Origin: Pseudomonadota bacterium
GTDB taxonomy: Bacteria; Pseudomonadota; Alphaproteobacteria; Acetobacterales; Acetobacteraceae
NCBI GenBank assembly: GCA_018240405.1
Contig: JAFEFW010000627.1
Location: 1-64,000, forward strand
DNA: 64,000 nt
Direction of reading: 5' to 3'
Both the position numbers and the translations under genes were made by a program. A model generated the notes under the pieces. That model saw only the letters and a list, made by a program, of their open reading frames with translations. It had not been told where the DNA came from and made no database searches. Of the stretch, positions 7,266-15,740 are shown in pieces. Each line of letters begins with the position of its first letter. Position 1 is the stretch's first letter.

Positions 7266-8074
7266 CACTTGTGGCACGTCCGCTTCGGCCGTGACTTGTT
7301 GCACTGCCGCCTGGAGATCGGCGCGATGGCGCTTCACCGCTTCGAGTAAGGCGCGGCTGCAATTCTCAAGCAGATGCCACCGATCGGCGACCTGAACGGC
7401 TTCAGGCGCCGCCCGCCGTGCGGCATCCGCAAGGGTGCCGCTGTGGTCGCGGCTGATGATCTCGATTCCTGGATGCTGTCTGAGCCAGACAACCAGTGTC
7501 TAGGCGTTGCGATCCGGTAGGAGGTCGACAACGAAACGCTTCTCGAGATCGACAAGGATCGTTCCGTAGCGGTGCCCCCGGCGCCATGCCCACTTATCGA
7601 CACGGAGCACACGCGGCGTCTGGTCCCGCGTTACCGGCGCGCGGCGGCGGAGCATGCCGAGGAGGGTGGTGGCGTTGACCGGCATGGTCAGACGGTGCGC
7701 GAGGCGTGAACCCGCTTCGCCGCCCAGCGCGATGGCAGCGTGGTGTTGAATGTTGGCCAGCCGCAACGCGCGGCGTGCGCGCGGCATGACAACGTCCGGC
7801 AGCCGTTCGGCAAAGACCCGGCGCGGACACTCACGCGTTGCGCGGCGGAAGCGCCTGACCTGGACGCTCAGAGCAGCAGGCAGATCCCTTAGCAAGGCAG
7901 ATCAGCCAGATGGCGCTGATAGCGGCTATGCGGCTGAGCAGATTCGTTGCCACTGAGCGGACAAACAAGGGTGGCGGCGGTTGAGCGGGAAAGGATGACG
8001 ATACGGTTGGGCTCCGGCAGAACCTGCTGGACTAGCAGCCCTGCCGGTAGCACAGGGGGAAGATAGCGAGGCAA
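7266..8074 (-). pseudogene. ISL3-family transposase remnant
   Basis: The translation carries ISL3 hallmarks: an N-terminal zinc-ribbon-like region with degraded cysteines (HSRYQRHLADLPC), then VQVRRFRRATRECPRRVFAE, then the DDE core RVDKWAWRRGHRYGTILVDL and IEIISRDHSGTLADAARRA. APEAVQVADRWHLLENCSRA follows. Lesions are a frameshift near 7890, an in-frame TAG at 7500-7502, and loss of the C-terminus where the IS1634-like remnant begins near 7265. The element is dead. No terminal inverted repeats could be assigned. Confidence 0.72.
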
Positions 8075-8489
8075 CGCAATACAAGATCAAGCGGAATCTG
8101 TTGCTGGACATATGGGCACTCCAGCGCCTGACATCATCCGGTTGCACCAGAAACCGCGGAGAGCCCCTCTTGGACGCCGATTAACAGACCAGGCGGCGCT
8201 CCAGCGTGACGGACCAAACGCCGCGCAGCGCGTCAAGTGCCTGGACGCCGCAAAGATATCTCCTGAAACATACTGAGATCAGAATTGACTTGCCCCCAAT
8301 GTGTCGGCCCGCCTCTCATGCTGTCTGGCCTATCAAACAGCGAGGCATCCTGCCTATGCGTCGGCGTATTCGGTTAGCTTTGCAGATCGCTCCAAAATAT
8401 ATGACAAATCGCCATAGCGGGGGAACGTCTTTTTTGGATAAGGTGGCTTAAAGTATCGGCGGACAAGACATTATAATACGTGTTCCAGG
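8075..8489. other. Intergenic region upstream of the cellulose operon
   Basis: About 415 bp with no supported gene. The only feature I can point to is a perfect TATAAT at 8472-8477, 12 bp before the endoglucanase ATG, with a weak TTAAAG (8448-8453) 18 bp upstream. If this is a sigma-70 promoter, the leader would be only about 5 nt, so an earlier start site is equally possible. A clear Shine-Dalgarno is lacking before ATG 8490. The left part presumably still belongs to the ISL3 element. Confidence 0.35.
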
Positions 8490-9557
8490 ATGGATTTGGT
8501 TTCTCCGAAAAAGATAATCAGGCGCCGAACTGCACTACTGGCACCGCTCGTACCGGCCTGTGCATGGGGGTTAACATCGACCTCAGTAGACGCAGGGCGG
8601 GCCGATTGGATTTCGTTCCGAAATCGTTTTATAAATGACGATGGTCGTGTCGTTGATACTGGCAACGGAGGCATTTCCCACTCAGAAGGCCAGGGTTTGG
8701 GCATGCTATTCGCCGAGCATTTCGATGACAGACCGACTTTTGACCTCATCCATCGCTGGACCCGAGCGTCGCTTCGTCGATCCAACGATGCGCTGCATGT
8801 TTGGCGGTATCGTGCCGGTGCAGCAGGTTCAACAGCTGATCCCAATAATGCGACGGACGGTGATCTTCTGATCGCTTTGGCATTAGCGCGCGCAGCACGG
8901 CGCTGGAACGAACTCGATAAAGCTAGGTCGGCAATGGCCATCGCGACGGACATATCGCGGCTGCTGATTGTCCGCGCCGGCGGAATGCTGCTGTTACTAC
9001 CAGGCCTGTTTGGGTTCCAAACCGACGCGGCAATAACCATTAACCCGTCGTACTACATATTTACGGCTTTCGACGCACTTTCCCATTTGATGCCATCTGC
9101 CGATTGGATCACTCTCCGACACTCCGGACAATCCATTATCAACGACGCGCGCTTTGGCCGCTGGCTTCTGCCGTCGGACTGGCTGCAGATCAGTCGCTCC
9201 AGTAGTGACATCATGCCGGCGCCCGGATGGCCGCCACGCTGCTCTTACGACGCGATCCGCGTGCCGCTCTACCTGATTTGGGCCGGATTATCGTCACCGG
9301 CAATTGCCAGCTTTGCGGCATTCTATGCGCCGCGTAACGGTGCCCCGCCACCCGCCTGGGTAAACCTGCAGACTGGCGAGGAGGCCCCTTATGCGGCGCC
9401 CGCTGGTATGATGGCGGTTGCACGGATTGCGGCGGCGGCTGCGGCCGGAGTGTCAGGTCCGGTGGCGCTGCCGTCGGTTGCCGACGCGCCCGACTACTAC
9501 TCCGCCGCACTCGTGCTGCTCTCAAAAATTGCTTGGCGGGAGCGAAACGTACCATGA
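8490..9557 (+). CDS. bcsZ: Cellulose-operon endoglucanase, glycosyl hydrolase family 8 (BcsZ/CMCax type)
   Basis: The 355-aa protein hydrolyses beta-1,4-glucan in the periplasm during cellulose synthesis, probably pruning tangled chains. An N-terminal basic stretch and hydrophobic segment (TALLAPLVPACAWGL) acts as the signal sequence. GH8 hallmarks are SEGQGLGMLFA, with the acid Glu at about residue 66, and NNATDGDLLIALAL with Asp123/Asp125. Further on come INPSYYIFTAFDAL and SYDAIRVPLYLIW. It is the first gene of the bcs operon, 34 bp before the CcpA-like gene. Komagataeibacter has the same arrangement (cmcAx-ccpAx-acsAB). Its base composition is visibly lower in GC than that of the T3SS region. 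Confidence 0.92.
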   Translation: MDLVSPKKIIRRRTALLAPLVPACAWGLTSTSVDAGRADWISFRNRFINDDGRVVDTGNGGISHSEGQGLGMLFAEHFDDRPTFDLIHRWTRASLRRSNDALHVWRYRAGAAGSTADPNNATDGDLLIALALARAARRWNELDKARSAMAIATDISRLLIVRAGGMLLLLPGLFGFQTDAAITINPSYYIFTAFDALSHLMPSADWITLRHSGQSIINDARFGRWLLPSDWLQISRSSSDIMPAPGWPPRCSYDAIRVPLYLIWAGLSSPAIASFAAFYAPRNGAPPPAWVNLQTGEEAPYAAPAGMMAVARIAAAAAAGVSGPVALPSVADAPDYYSAALVLLSKIAWRERNVP

Positions 9558-9591
9558 CCTTCATTGAGGTCCACCCGCAGGAGGCCGATGC

Positions 9592-10230
9592 ATGAGCAAC
9601 GCGCGCGAGTCAGACGTCAGCCGCGTCCTTGGCAAGATGGGTCGCAAGGACTTCAGCTACCGAGACTTTGGGAATGGTCCCACATTACGACCGCTGGCAG
9701 TACCCAACTGCCCGAAGCCTATCGCTCAGGCGGCCAATGAGCAAATGCGGCCACAGGACGTTGTGCAACAAGACCATACCCGATCGGAGGGAGACACCGT
9801 GGCGGCTGCATACTCCCTACTAAGCGACGCCCTCCCTGAAACCGCTGACATGCCTCTACCATCCGCACCTCCACTACCGCCCGAGCGTCCGAACGAATTG
9901 TTTCGCCGTGACGACGACAGTACGCCGGCGATACCGCAGCCAGTAATGCCCAAAGCTCAGGAACCGATCCCTCAGAGCCTACGGCTGGCGACCGGCCAGG
10001 CCAGCAACGCATCGCCTGGATCGACGCCGACACCGCCGCCGTTGTTCTCGAGACGCAATATGCCGGATGGTAATCCGTTTCCGCCGAGGGCCACTCCGCA
10101 GTCCCCCTCACATGGCGGCACAACGCCAATGGCAACGGTGTTTCGACGGCTAGCGGGCCAACAAAGGGGAGGACTCACACCCGAAGCGCCAGCCGAATCT
10201 GACATTGGCTCCCGGTTTGGGCGCAATTGA
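9592..10230 (+). CDS. Proline-rich cellulose biosynthesis accessory protein (CcpA/BcsH-like)
   Basis: The 212-aa protein is low-complexity, with proline-rich segments (PLPSAPPLPPERP, STPTPPPLF) and no membrane segment. The N-terminus DVSRVLGKMGRKDFSYRDF resembles the start of the cellulose complementing protein CcpAx as I remember it. The C-terminal PMATVFRRLAGQQ resembles the short VFxRL box in several BcsO/BcsP-type proteins. Its position between the GH8 gene and bcsQ supports a role in organising synthase complexes or crystallising glucan. Exact family assignment is uncertain because such proteins diverge quickly. Confidence 0.6.
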   Translation: MSNARESDVSRVLGKMGRKDFSYRDFGNGPTLRPLAVPNCPKPIAQAANEQMRPQDVVQQDHTRSEGDTVAAAYSLLSDALPETADMPLPSAPPLPPERPNELFRRDDDSTPAIPQPVMPKAQEPIPQSLRLATGQASNASPGSTPTPPPLFSRRNMPDGNPFPPRATPQSPSHGGTTPMATVFRRLAGQQRGGLTPEAPAESDIGSRFGRN

Positions 10231-10239
10231 CGCACCGCC

Positions 10240-11067
10240 ATGCCATTGATTTGCATATCCTCGCCCAAGGGTGGGGTCGGCAAGACAACATTGGCCGCAA
10301 ACATTGCGTATGAAATGGCTTGCACCGGTGCGCGGGTTGTTGCGCTCGACGCGGATCCTCAAAACGAGCTGTGCCTGCACTTTGGCCTGCCGTTAAGGGA
10401 CCGGCGAGGATTGATGCCGGAGTTGCGGACCTCTGGGCGTTGGCAATTAGCAATGCGAAGAACCGAGTGCGGCGTATGGGTAATTCCTTACGGCGAATCC
10501 GCAACGTCCGCCGGACCGGCGGGCAACGTGAACGCAATGGAAGCTGGCGCCTTCCAGAGTGTCATCCAGGACATTCTGGCTGACAATATCACAACCATCG
10601 TGGTGGATACTCCTCCTGGTCCATCCGCCGCTCTGGCGTCGATCATCCCGTTTACAGACATGCTGGTAACGGTTCTTCTGGCGGATGCGGCGTCGGCTGC
10701 CCTTATGCCGGTCGTCGAGCAAGGGCGGTTCTACGGTCCGACGCTCGGCACCGCGCGTGGCGTGAGACATGGGTATGTCCTGAATCAGCTGAACCCTCTG
10801 TCGCGGCTATCGCGCATTACGGCAGAAGCCGTGCAGCGTCACGTACAGGGCCGCCTTATCGGCACGGTCATCCGCGACGAGTTTGTTGCCGAAGCCGTAG
10901 CCAGCCAGCGGCCCGTTGCAGTGTTTGCACCGGCGAGTCGCGCCGCGCGGGATATTGCCGGCATTGCCCAAGCGTTGACACTACGACTTCCGGCGAGACC
11001 GCAGCGGGAGAGGGCGGTACCGACCTCCGAGCCGGCCACTCGTGAATGGTCGGGACAGCAGACGTGA
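10240..11067 (+). CDS. bcsQ: Cellulose biosynthesis ParA/MinD-like ATPase BcsQ
   Basis: The 275-aa cytoplasmic ATPase has the deviant Walker A KGGVGKTTLAAN (residues 10-21), with the signature lysine at the first position. The Walker B-like stretch is TTIVVDTPPGPSAALASII and the switch region DADPQNEL. In other bacteria BcsQ (YhjQ) localises the cellulose synthase, often at a cell pole. It starts 9 bp after the CcpA-like gene, and its 3' end overlaps the next gene by 22 bp, indicating translational coupling. Komagataeibacter-type operons with a fused acsAB usually lack bcsQ, so the combination is somewhat unusual. Confidence 0.88.
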   Translation: MPLICISSPKGGVGKTTLAANIAYEMACTGARVVALDADPQNELCLHFGLPLRDRRGLMPELRTSGRWQLAMRRTECGVWVIPYGESATSAGPAGNVNAMEAGAFQSVIQDILADNITTIVVDTPPGPSAALASIIPFTDMLVTVLLADAASAALMPVVEQGRFYGPTLGTARGVRHGYVLNQLNPLSRLSRITAEAVQRHVQGRLIGTVIRDEFVAEAVASQRPVAVFAPASRAARDIAGIAQALTLRLPARPQRERAVPTSEPATREWSGQQT

Positions 11068-14000
11068 CCTCCTCGATATTGTCTGCTTTGCGATACTTCG
11101 TGACGCGTCGCGCGATGCGTGGCCGTTTCGCTGGTCTTGTCCTAGGCGTGATCGGCATTACTTTAATTGTCCTATTTGCAACGGTTGCACTTGATGCCGC
11201 CGGACAGGCGGAGCTCGGTGTGGCGACCATCGTCCTGTTCCTTCTCGTCAACCGGCGGAGCGGGCACGGCGTCACGCTGGCGCTCGTCATGCTCTCCTGT
11301 GCGGTCTCTCTTCGCTATATTGTCTGGCGGGTATTTGAAACACTCGAGTTCAACAGTGCATTGCAAGCCGGCCTGGGCGTCGCATTGGCATCTGCAGAGC
11401 TATATGCCATTACGGTGATGGCCTTGGGTTACATCCAGACAGCTTGGCCGCTCCGGCGCAAGCCAACCCCGTTGCCAGACGATCCGGATACCTGGCCAAC
11501 CGTTGATATTTATATACCGACTTATAACGAATCACTGTCGGTGGTGCGTGCAACCGTCCTGGCAGCGCTGTCCATTGACTATCCGAGCGATCGGTTCCGC
11601 GTCTTTATTCTTGACGATGGACGGCGTACAGCATTTCGGGACTTTGCCGAAGCGTGCGGCGCCGGATATATCATACGACCCGACAATTCCCACGCCAAGG
11701 CTGGCAATCTCAACCACGCGATGCGCCATACGAATGGCGAATTCATAGCGATCTTCGACTGCGATCACGTTCCAACCCGAGCGTTCCTGCAGATGACGTT
11801 AGGGTGGTTGGTGCGCGACAAGCAGATCGCATTGCTGCAAACGCCGCATCATTTCTATTCACCAGATCCTTTTCAACGAAATCTCGCGGCCGGCGTGCGT
11901 GTGCCCAGCGAAGGCAATATGTTTTATGGCTTGGTGCAGGATGGAAATGACCTTTGGGACGCGACCTTCTTCTGCGGTTCATGCGCGGTCATCCGTCGAC
12001 GCGCCCTGGAGTCGATTGGTGGCTTTGCGGTAGAGACTGTAACAGAGGACGCACACACAGCGCTGCGGCTACAGCGCCGCGGTTGGCGGACAGCTTATTT
12101 GAGGATTCCGTTGGCTGCCGGACTGGCGACAGAGCGGCTTGCGCTTCACATTGGTCAGCGCATGCGTTGGGCAAGGGGCATGCTGCAAATCTTTCGTACC
12201 GACAATCCTCTGCTTGGTCCAGGTCTGCGCCTGATGCAGCGGCTTTGCTACCTCAATGCTATGCTGCACTTCCTGTTCGCACTCCCACGCCTCGTCTTTC
12301 TGACGTCACCTCTCGCGTTCCTGTTGCTGGACCAAAATATTATTGCAGCCTCACCGCTTGCGATCGTCGCTTACGCGGGTCCCCACATGTTCCATGCCAT
12401 TGCAACCAATTCCCGCATTCAAGGAAGCTCGCGTCATTCATTCTGGAGCGAGATCTACGAGACGGTGCTGGCGCTATTTCTCGTCAGAGTGACGATTGTC
12501 ACTCTGCTCAGTCCGAAGCGAGGCAAGTTCAATGTGACTGAAAAGGGAGGGCTGCTCGCGCACGGTTACTTTGATATGCGGGCGGTCTATCCCAACCTGA
12601 TCATGGCCGGCGTACTATTGGTAGGCTTCGGGGTCGGCATCGCCCGGCTGCTGTTCACGCAGCCGGACCGTCTCGGATACCAGGCGCTGGCGCTCAACCT
12701 CATCTGGGTGACGCTCAGCCTGCTGATTGTCGCGGCTGCGCTCGCGGTTGGACGTGAGACGCGTCAGGTGCGGCTGCAGGCGAGGGTACGGGCCGCGCTG
12801 CCGGCGACTGTCTATTTGCCTGATGGCCGTGTGTTGACTGGAACAACGCGCGAGGTGTCGCTGGGCGGTAGCAGTCTGCTGGTGCCGCGTCCTGAGGAGG
12901 TGGCGAATGGAACCAGTCTGATGATCGAGGTTCCGATTGGTAGCAGAATGATTATGCTGCCTGCCGTTGTTCAGCGATGGCAGGCGCGGTTCCTTCAGGT
13001 TGCATTTCAGCCCGCAACTATCGCAGATGAAGCGAACATTGTACAGGCTGTGTTCGGACGCGCGGATGCGTGGGTCGATTGGGACAGCTACCCGAAGGAC
13101 CGCGTATGGGTGAGTTTATGGACTGTCCTGGTCAGTATCGCAGGTCTGTTTCGACGTCGAGGCACACCGCTGCTGGCGCCGGTGGTGCAGGAGGCTGCGA
13201 CTGCGCCCGTTGCTGCGCCTTCGACTGGTCCGGCGGTGCTTGCGAGGCAGACATTGGTGATCCAGCCTGGGGCTTCTGGTCACCGGATGGCTCTGGCGTC
13301 AGGTGCGGCTGTGTTTTTTGCCATGGTCGTCGTGACTGCCGCTCAGGGGCAGCCGGCGTCAGGCCGGCCCGCGCGTGCAGCTAACTCTCCATCGCTGGTA
13401 GCGCCGGCCCAGGCACCGGCTCCTCTCCGGCTCCAGGTGCCAACGCCGGACGCGACGCAACTACCAGCTTTGTTGCCACCACCGCCGGTGCTTCCGGCCG
13501 CAGGACAGCCTGCGGCAGATGGAGCATTGACCAGGTCGCCTGGCACGCTTCCAACCGCACCACCGGTCGTCGCAGGCGATGAAGTGGCACCGCCGGAGCT
13601 TGGACCAGGTATGCGGCGCCTTGTGCTGACACTCGCCCAGCTTGGCGTCCGCGGTCCGATGACGATGCGGGGAACAAGCGAAATCCAAGGTGTTGTGTTC
13701 GGCGTGCGTAGCGATGAGGTGGTTGTAGCCGCCGACCTGAACGTGTCAGGCGCCATGTCGCCGGCGCTGATCCCGGAGTACAGCAACGTTACGGCAACCC
13801 TGAACGAGCAGTATGTCGGTACGATTCCGGTTGATCAGGCTCATCCAAACTTTGGTCCGTTGCGAATGCCGGTCAATCCCGTCTTTTTCCAGGACAACAA
13901 CCGGCTGAATTTTCGCTTTGCCGGACGCTATACTAACAACTGCAACGACCCACTCAGTGGGTTGATGTGGGCAACCGTGTCTGACAGCTCAACTTTGACG

Positions 14001-15740
14001 CTGACGCTTGCGCGACTGCCAGCCCAGCGCAACCTTGCCCGGCTGCCATTTCCCTTCTTTGATCGCAGCCAGAATCAGCCACTGGTTCTGCCGTTCGTGT
14101 TACCCAACGAGCCGGAAAATGACACGCTGCGGTCCGCCGCCATTGTCAGCTCCTGGTTTGGAAAACTCGCCGGATTTCGTGGGGCCGGGTTTCCTGTGCA
14201 CCAGACTATACCTGCGCGCGGCGATGTGGTCGCCTTCCTGTCCGGAAGCAGTGACCCGTTCGGATTGGGCTTGCGTCCCTTTACGGGACCGACTCTGGCG
14301 ATCGTACCCAACCCGCATGATCCATTCGCGTCTGTTCTCGTTGTCGGAGGCCGCAACCAGGGCGAAATGATTTCTGCCGCTACCATGCTGGTTGTTGGTG
14401 ACCGCCTGCTGGGTGGGGACCGGGCGACTGTGCAGGCGCCGGATATACCGGAACGCCGGCCTTATGACGCACCGGCCTGGATTCCCACCGACCGCCCCGT
14501 GAAGCTCGGTGAACTGGCCGATACGGCGGCGCTTCAGGCGACTGGCTACGCGCCGGGCACCATTCGTATTCCGTTCAATACTGCGCCAGACCTTTACACA
14601 TGGCGACGCCGCCCGTTTCCGGTGGAGGTGGGGTTTCGTGCGCCGCCCGGTCCCATCCTGGACGTCGCAGCCTCCCGACTGGACGTCAGTCTTAACGGTC
14701 AATATCTGCGCAGTCTGCCGCTGGCGACCCCCAATCCCATTTGGGCTTGGCCGCTCCGCATGCTGGGGATCGATCAGGTCGTCCAGGATCACGTGGTGCG
14801 CGTCCCACCATACATCGTATTCGGTAGAAATGAGCTGCAGTTGTCGTTCGACGCCAGACCGATGCACCGCGGCGACTGCGTCGCGATCCCGGGCGACATA
14901 CGAATGTCCGTTGACCCGGACTCAACAATCGACCTGAGCAGCGGGTACCGGTTCGCGCAGCTTCCCAATTTGGCTTATTTCGTGAACTCGGGTTTTCCGT
15001 TCACGCGCATGGCGGACCTTGCCGAGACTGCTGTCGTACTGCCCGCCCGCCCCGGACCGGTGGAACTCAGCGCTTTTCTGGGCCTGATGGGCACGATCGG
15101 ATCGTTGACCGGCTATCCCGTGCTGCGCGTCGCGGTCGTACGGCCGGACGGGCTCAACGAGGTCGCCGATCGGGACCTCATTGTCATGGGGACACTATCA
15201 GGCCTGGGAGCAGCGGCCGATCTGCTGCGCGCGAGCCCCGTTCGCCTCGAAGGCAGCCGTTTGGTGGTGACATTATCGCCGCCACTGGCGACCGTCCGTA
15301 CCCTGTTTGGCGACCGGACAATTGCGGAGCGAGCACGCCTGGCGTCCGCTCTTAGCGCGACCCCCGGGGAAGGAACAGCGATGCTGTTGGGAACCGTCTC
15401 GCCGCTGCATGGCAGTCGGTCGCTGGTCGCATTTCTGGCAATGACACCCCTGGGTCTCACGAAGCTGGTGGATAGTCTCCGTGACAGTGCACTGGCTCCG
15501 GCGATTCAAGGTGATTTCGCCCTATTAAACGGCAACAGGGTTACTGCCTATCAGGCGCAGCCGACTTACAGCGTTGGAAACCTTCCGATCTGGCTATGGC
15601 CCGATTGGCTCCTTCAGGATCGGCCGTTGTCGATGATAGCAATGCTTGTCGTCGGCTGCATCGTGCTGAGCGTCAGCGCCTATTGGAGTCTGCGCCGTGC
15701 GGCCGTGCTGCGTCTCCGCCAGGGTAAGCGCTCTGCATGA
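11046..15740 (+). CDS. bcsAB: Cellulose synthase, fused catalytic and regulatory subunits BcsA-BcsB
   Basis: The 1564-aa inner-membrane protein polymerises UDP-glucose and guides the chain through the periplasm. The BcsA half has membrane helices, then the GT2 domain: DIYIPTYNESLSVV (~152), LDDGRR, DCDH (Asp238 region), TEDAHTALRLQRRGW (~332, catalytic base) and the QRMRW gate (~370). A PilZ domain follows with RLQAR (576-580) and EVSLGG (603-608). After a Pro-rich linker and a signal-like helix (~747-765) comes the BcsB half, ending in a C-terminal helix (IAMLVVGCIVLSVSAYW). The c-di-GMP motif has Glu603 where Asp/Asn is usual. ATG 11046 overlaps bcsQ by 22 bp; a GTG at 11064 with a 4-nt overlap is an alternative start. 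The size equals that of Komagataeibacter AcsAB. Confidence 0.93.
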   Translation: MVGTADVTSSILSALRYFVTRRAMRGRFAGLVLGVIGITLIVLFATVALDAAGQAELGVATIVLFLLVNRRSGHGVTLALVMLSCAVSLRYIVWRVFETLEFNSALQAGLGVALASAELYAITVMALGYIQTAWPLRRKPTPLPDDPDTWPTVDIYIPTYNESLSVVRATVLAALSIDYPSDRFRVFILDDGRRTAFRDFAEACGAGYIIRPDNSHAKAGNLNHAMRHTNGEFIAIFDCDHVPTRAFLQMTLGWLVRDKQIALLQTPHHFYSPDPFQRNLAAGVRVPSEGNMFYGLVQDGNDLWDATFFCGSCAVIRRRALESIGGFAVETVTEDAHTALRLQRRGWRTAYLRIPLAAGLATERLALHIGQRMRWARGMLQIFRTDNPLLGPGLRLMQRLCYLNAMLHFLFALPRLVFLTSPLAFLLLDQNIIAASPLAIVAYAGPHMFHAIATNSRIQGSSRHSFWSEIYETVLALFLVRVTIVTLLSPKRGKFNVTEKGGLLAHGYFDMRAVYPNLIMAGVLLVGFGVGIARLLFTQPDRLGYQALALNLIWVTLSLLIVAAALAVGRETRQVRLQARVRAALPATVYLPDGRVLTGTTREVSLGGSSLLVPRPEEVANGTSLMIEVPIGSRMIMLPAVVQRWQARFLQVAFQPATIADEANIVQAVFGRADAWVDWDSYPKDRVWVSLWTVLVSIAGLFRRRGTPLLAPVVQEAATAPVAAPSTGPAVLARQTLVIQPGASGHRMALASGAAVFFAMVVVTAAQGQPASGRPARAANSPSLVAPAQAPAPLRLQVPTPDATQLPALLPPPPVLPAAGQPAADGALTRSPGTLPTAPPVVAGDEVAPPELGPGMRRLVLTLAQLGVRGPMTMRGTSEIQGVVFGVRSDEVVVAADLNVSGAMSPALIPEYSNVTATLNEQYVGTIPVDQAHPNFGPLRMPVNPVFFQDNNRLNFRFAGRYTNNCNDPLSGLMWATVSDSSTLTLTLARLPAQRNLARLPFPFFDRSQNQPLVLPFVLPNEPENDTLRSAAIVSSWFGKLAGFRGAGFPVHQTIPARGDVVAFLSGSSDPFGLGLRPFTGPTLAIVPNPHDPFASVLVVGGRNQGEMISAATMLVVGDRLLGGDRATVQAPDIPERRPYDAPAWIPTDRPVKLGELADTAALQATGYAPGTIRIPFNTAPDLYTWRRRPFPVEVGFRAPPGPILDVAASRLDVSLNGQYLRSLPLATPNPIWAWPLRMLGIDQVVQDHVVRVPPYIVFGRNELQLSFDARPMHRGDCVAIPGDIRMSVDPDSTIDLSSGYRFAQLPNLAYFVNSGFPFTRMADLAETAVVLPARPGPVELSAFLGLMGTIGSLTGYPVLRVAVVRPDGLNEVADRDLIVMGTLSGLGAAADLLRASPVRLEGSRLVVTLSPPLATVRTLFGDRTIAERARLASALSATPGEGTAMLLGTVSPLHGSRSLVAFLAMTPLGLTKLVDSLRDSALAPAIQGDFALLNGNRVTAYQAQPTYSVGNLPIWLWPDWLLQDRPLSMIAMLVVGCIVLSVSAYWSLRRAAVLRLRQGKRSA

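Noticed and set aside
8206..8451. 81-codon plus-strand frame upstream of the endoglucanase
   Set aside because: No RBS, no motif, and it lies in IS-derived and promoter DNA.
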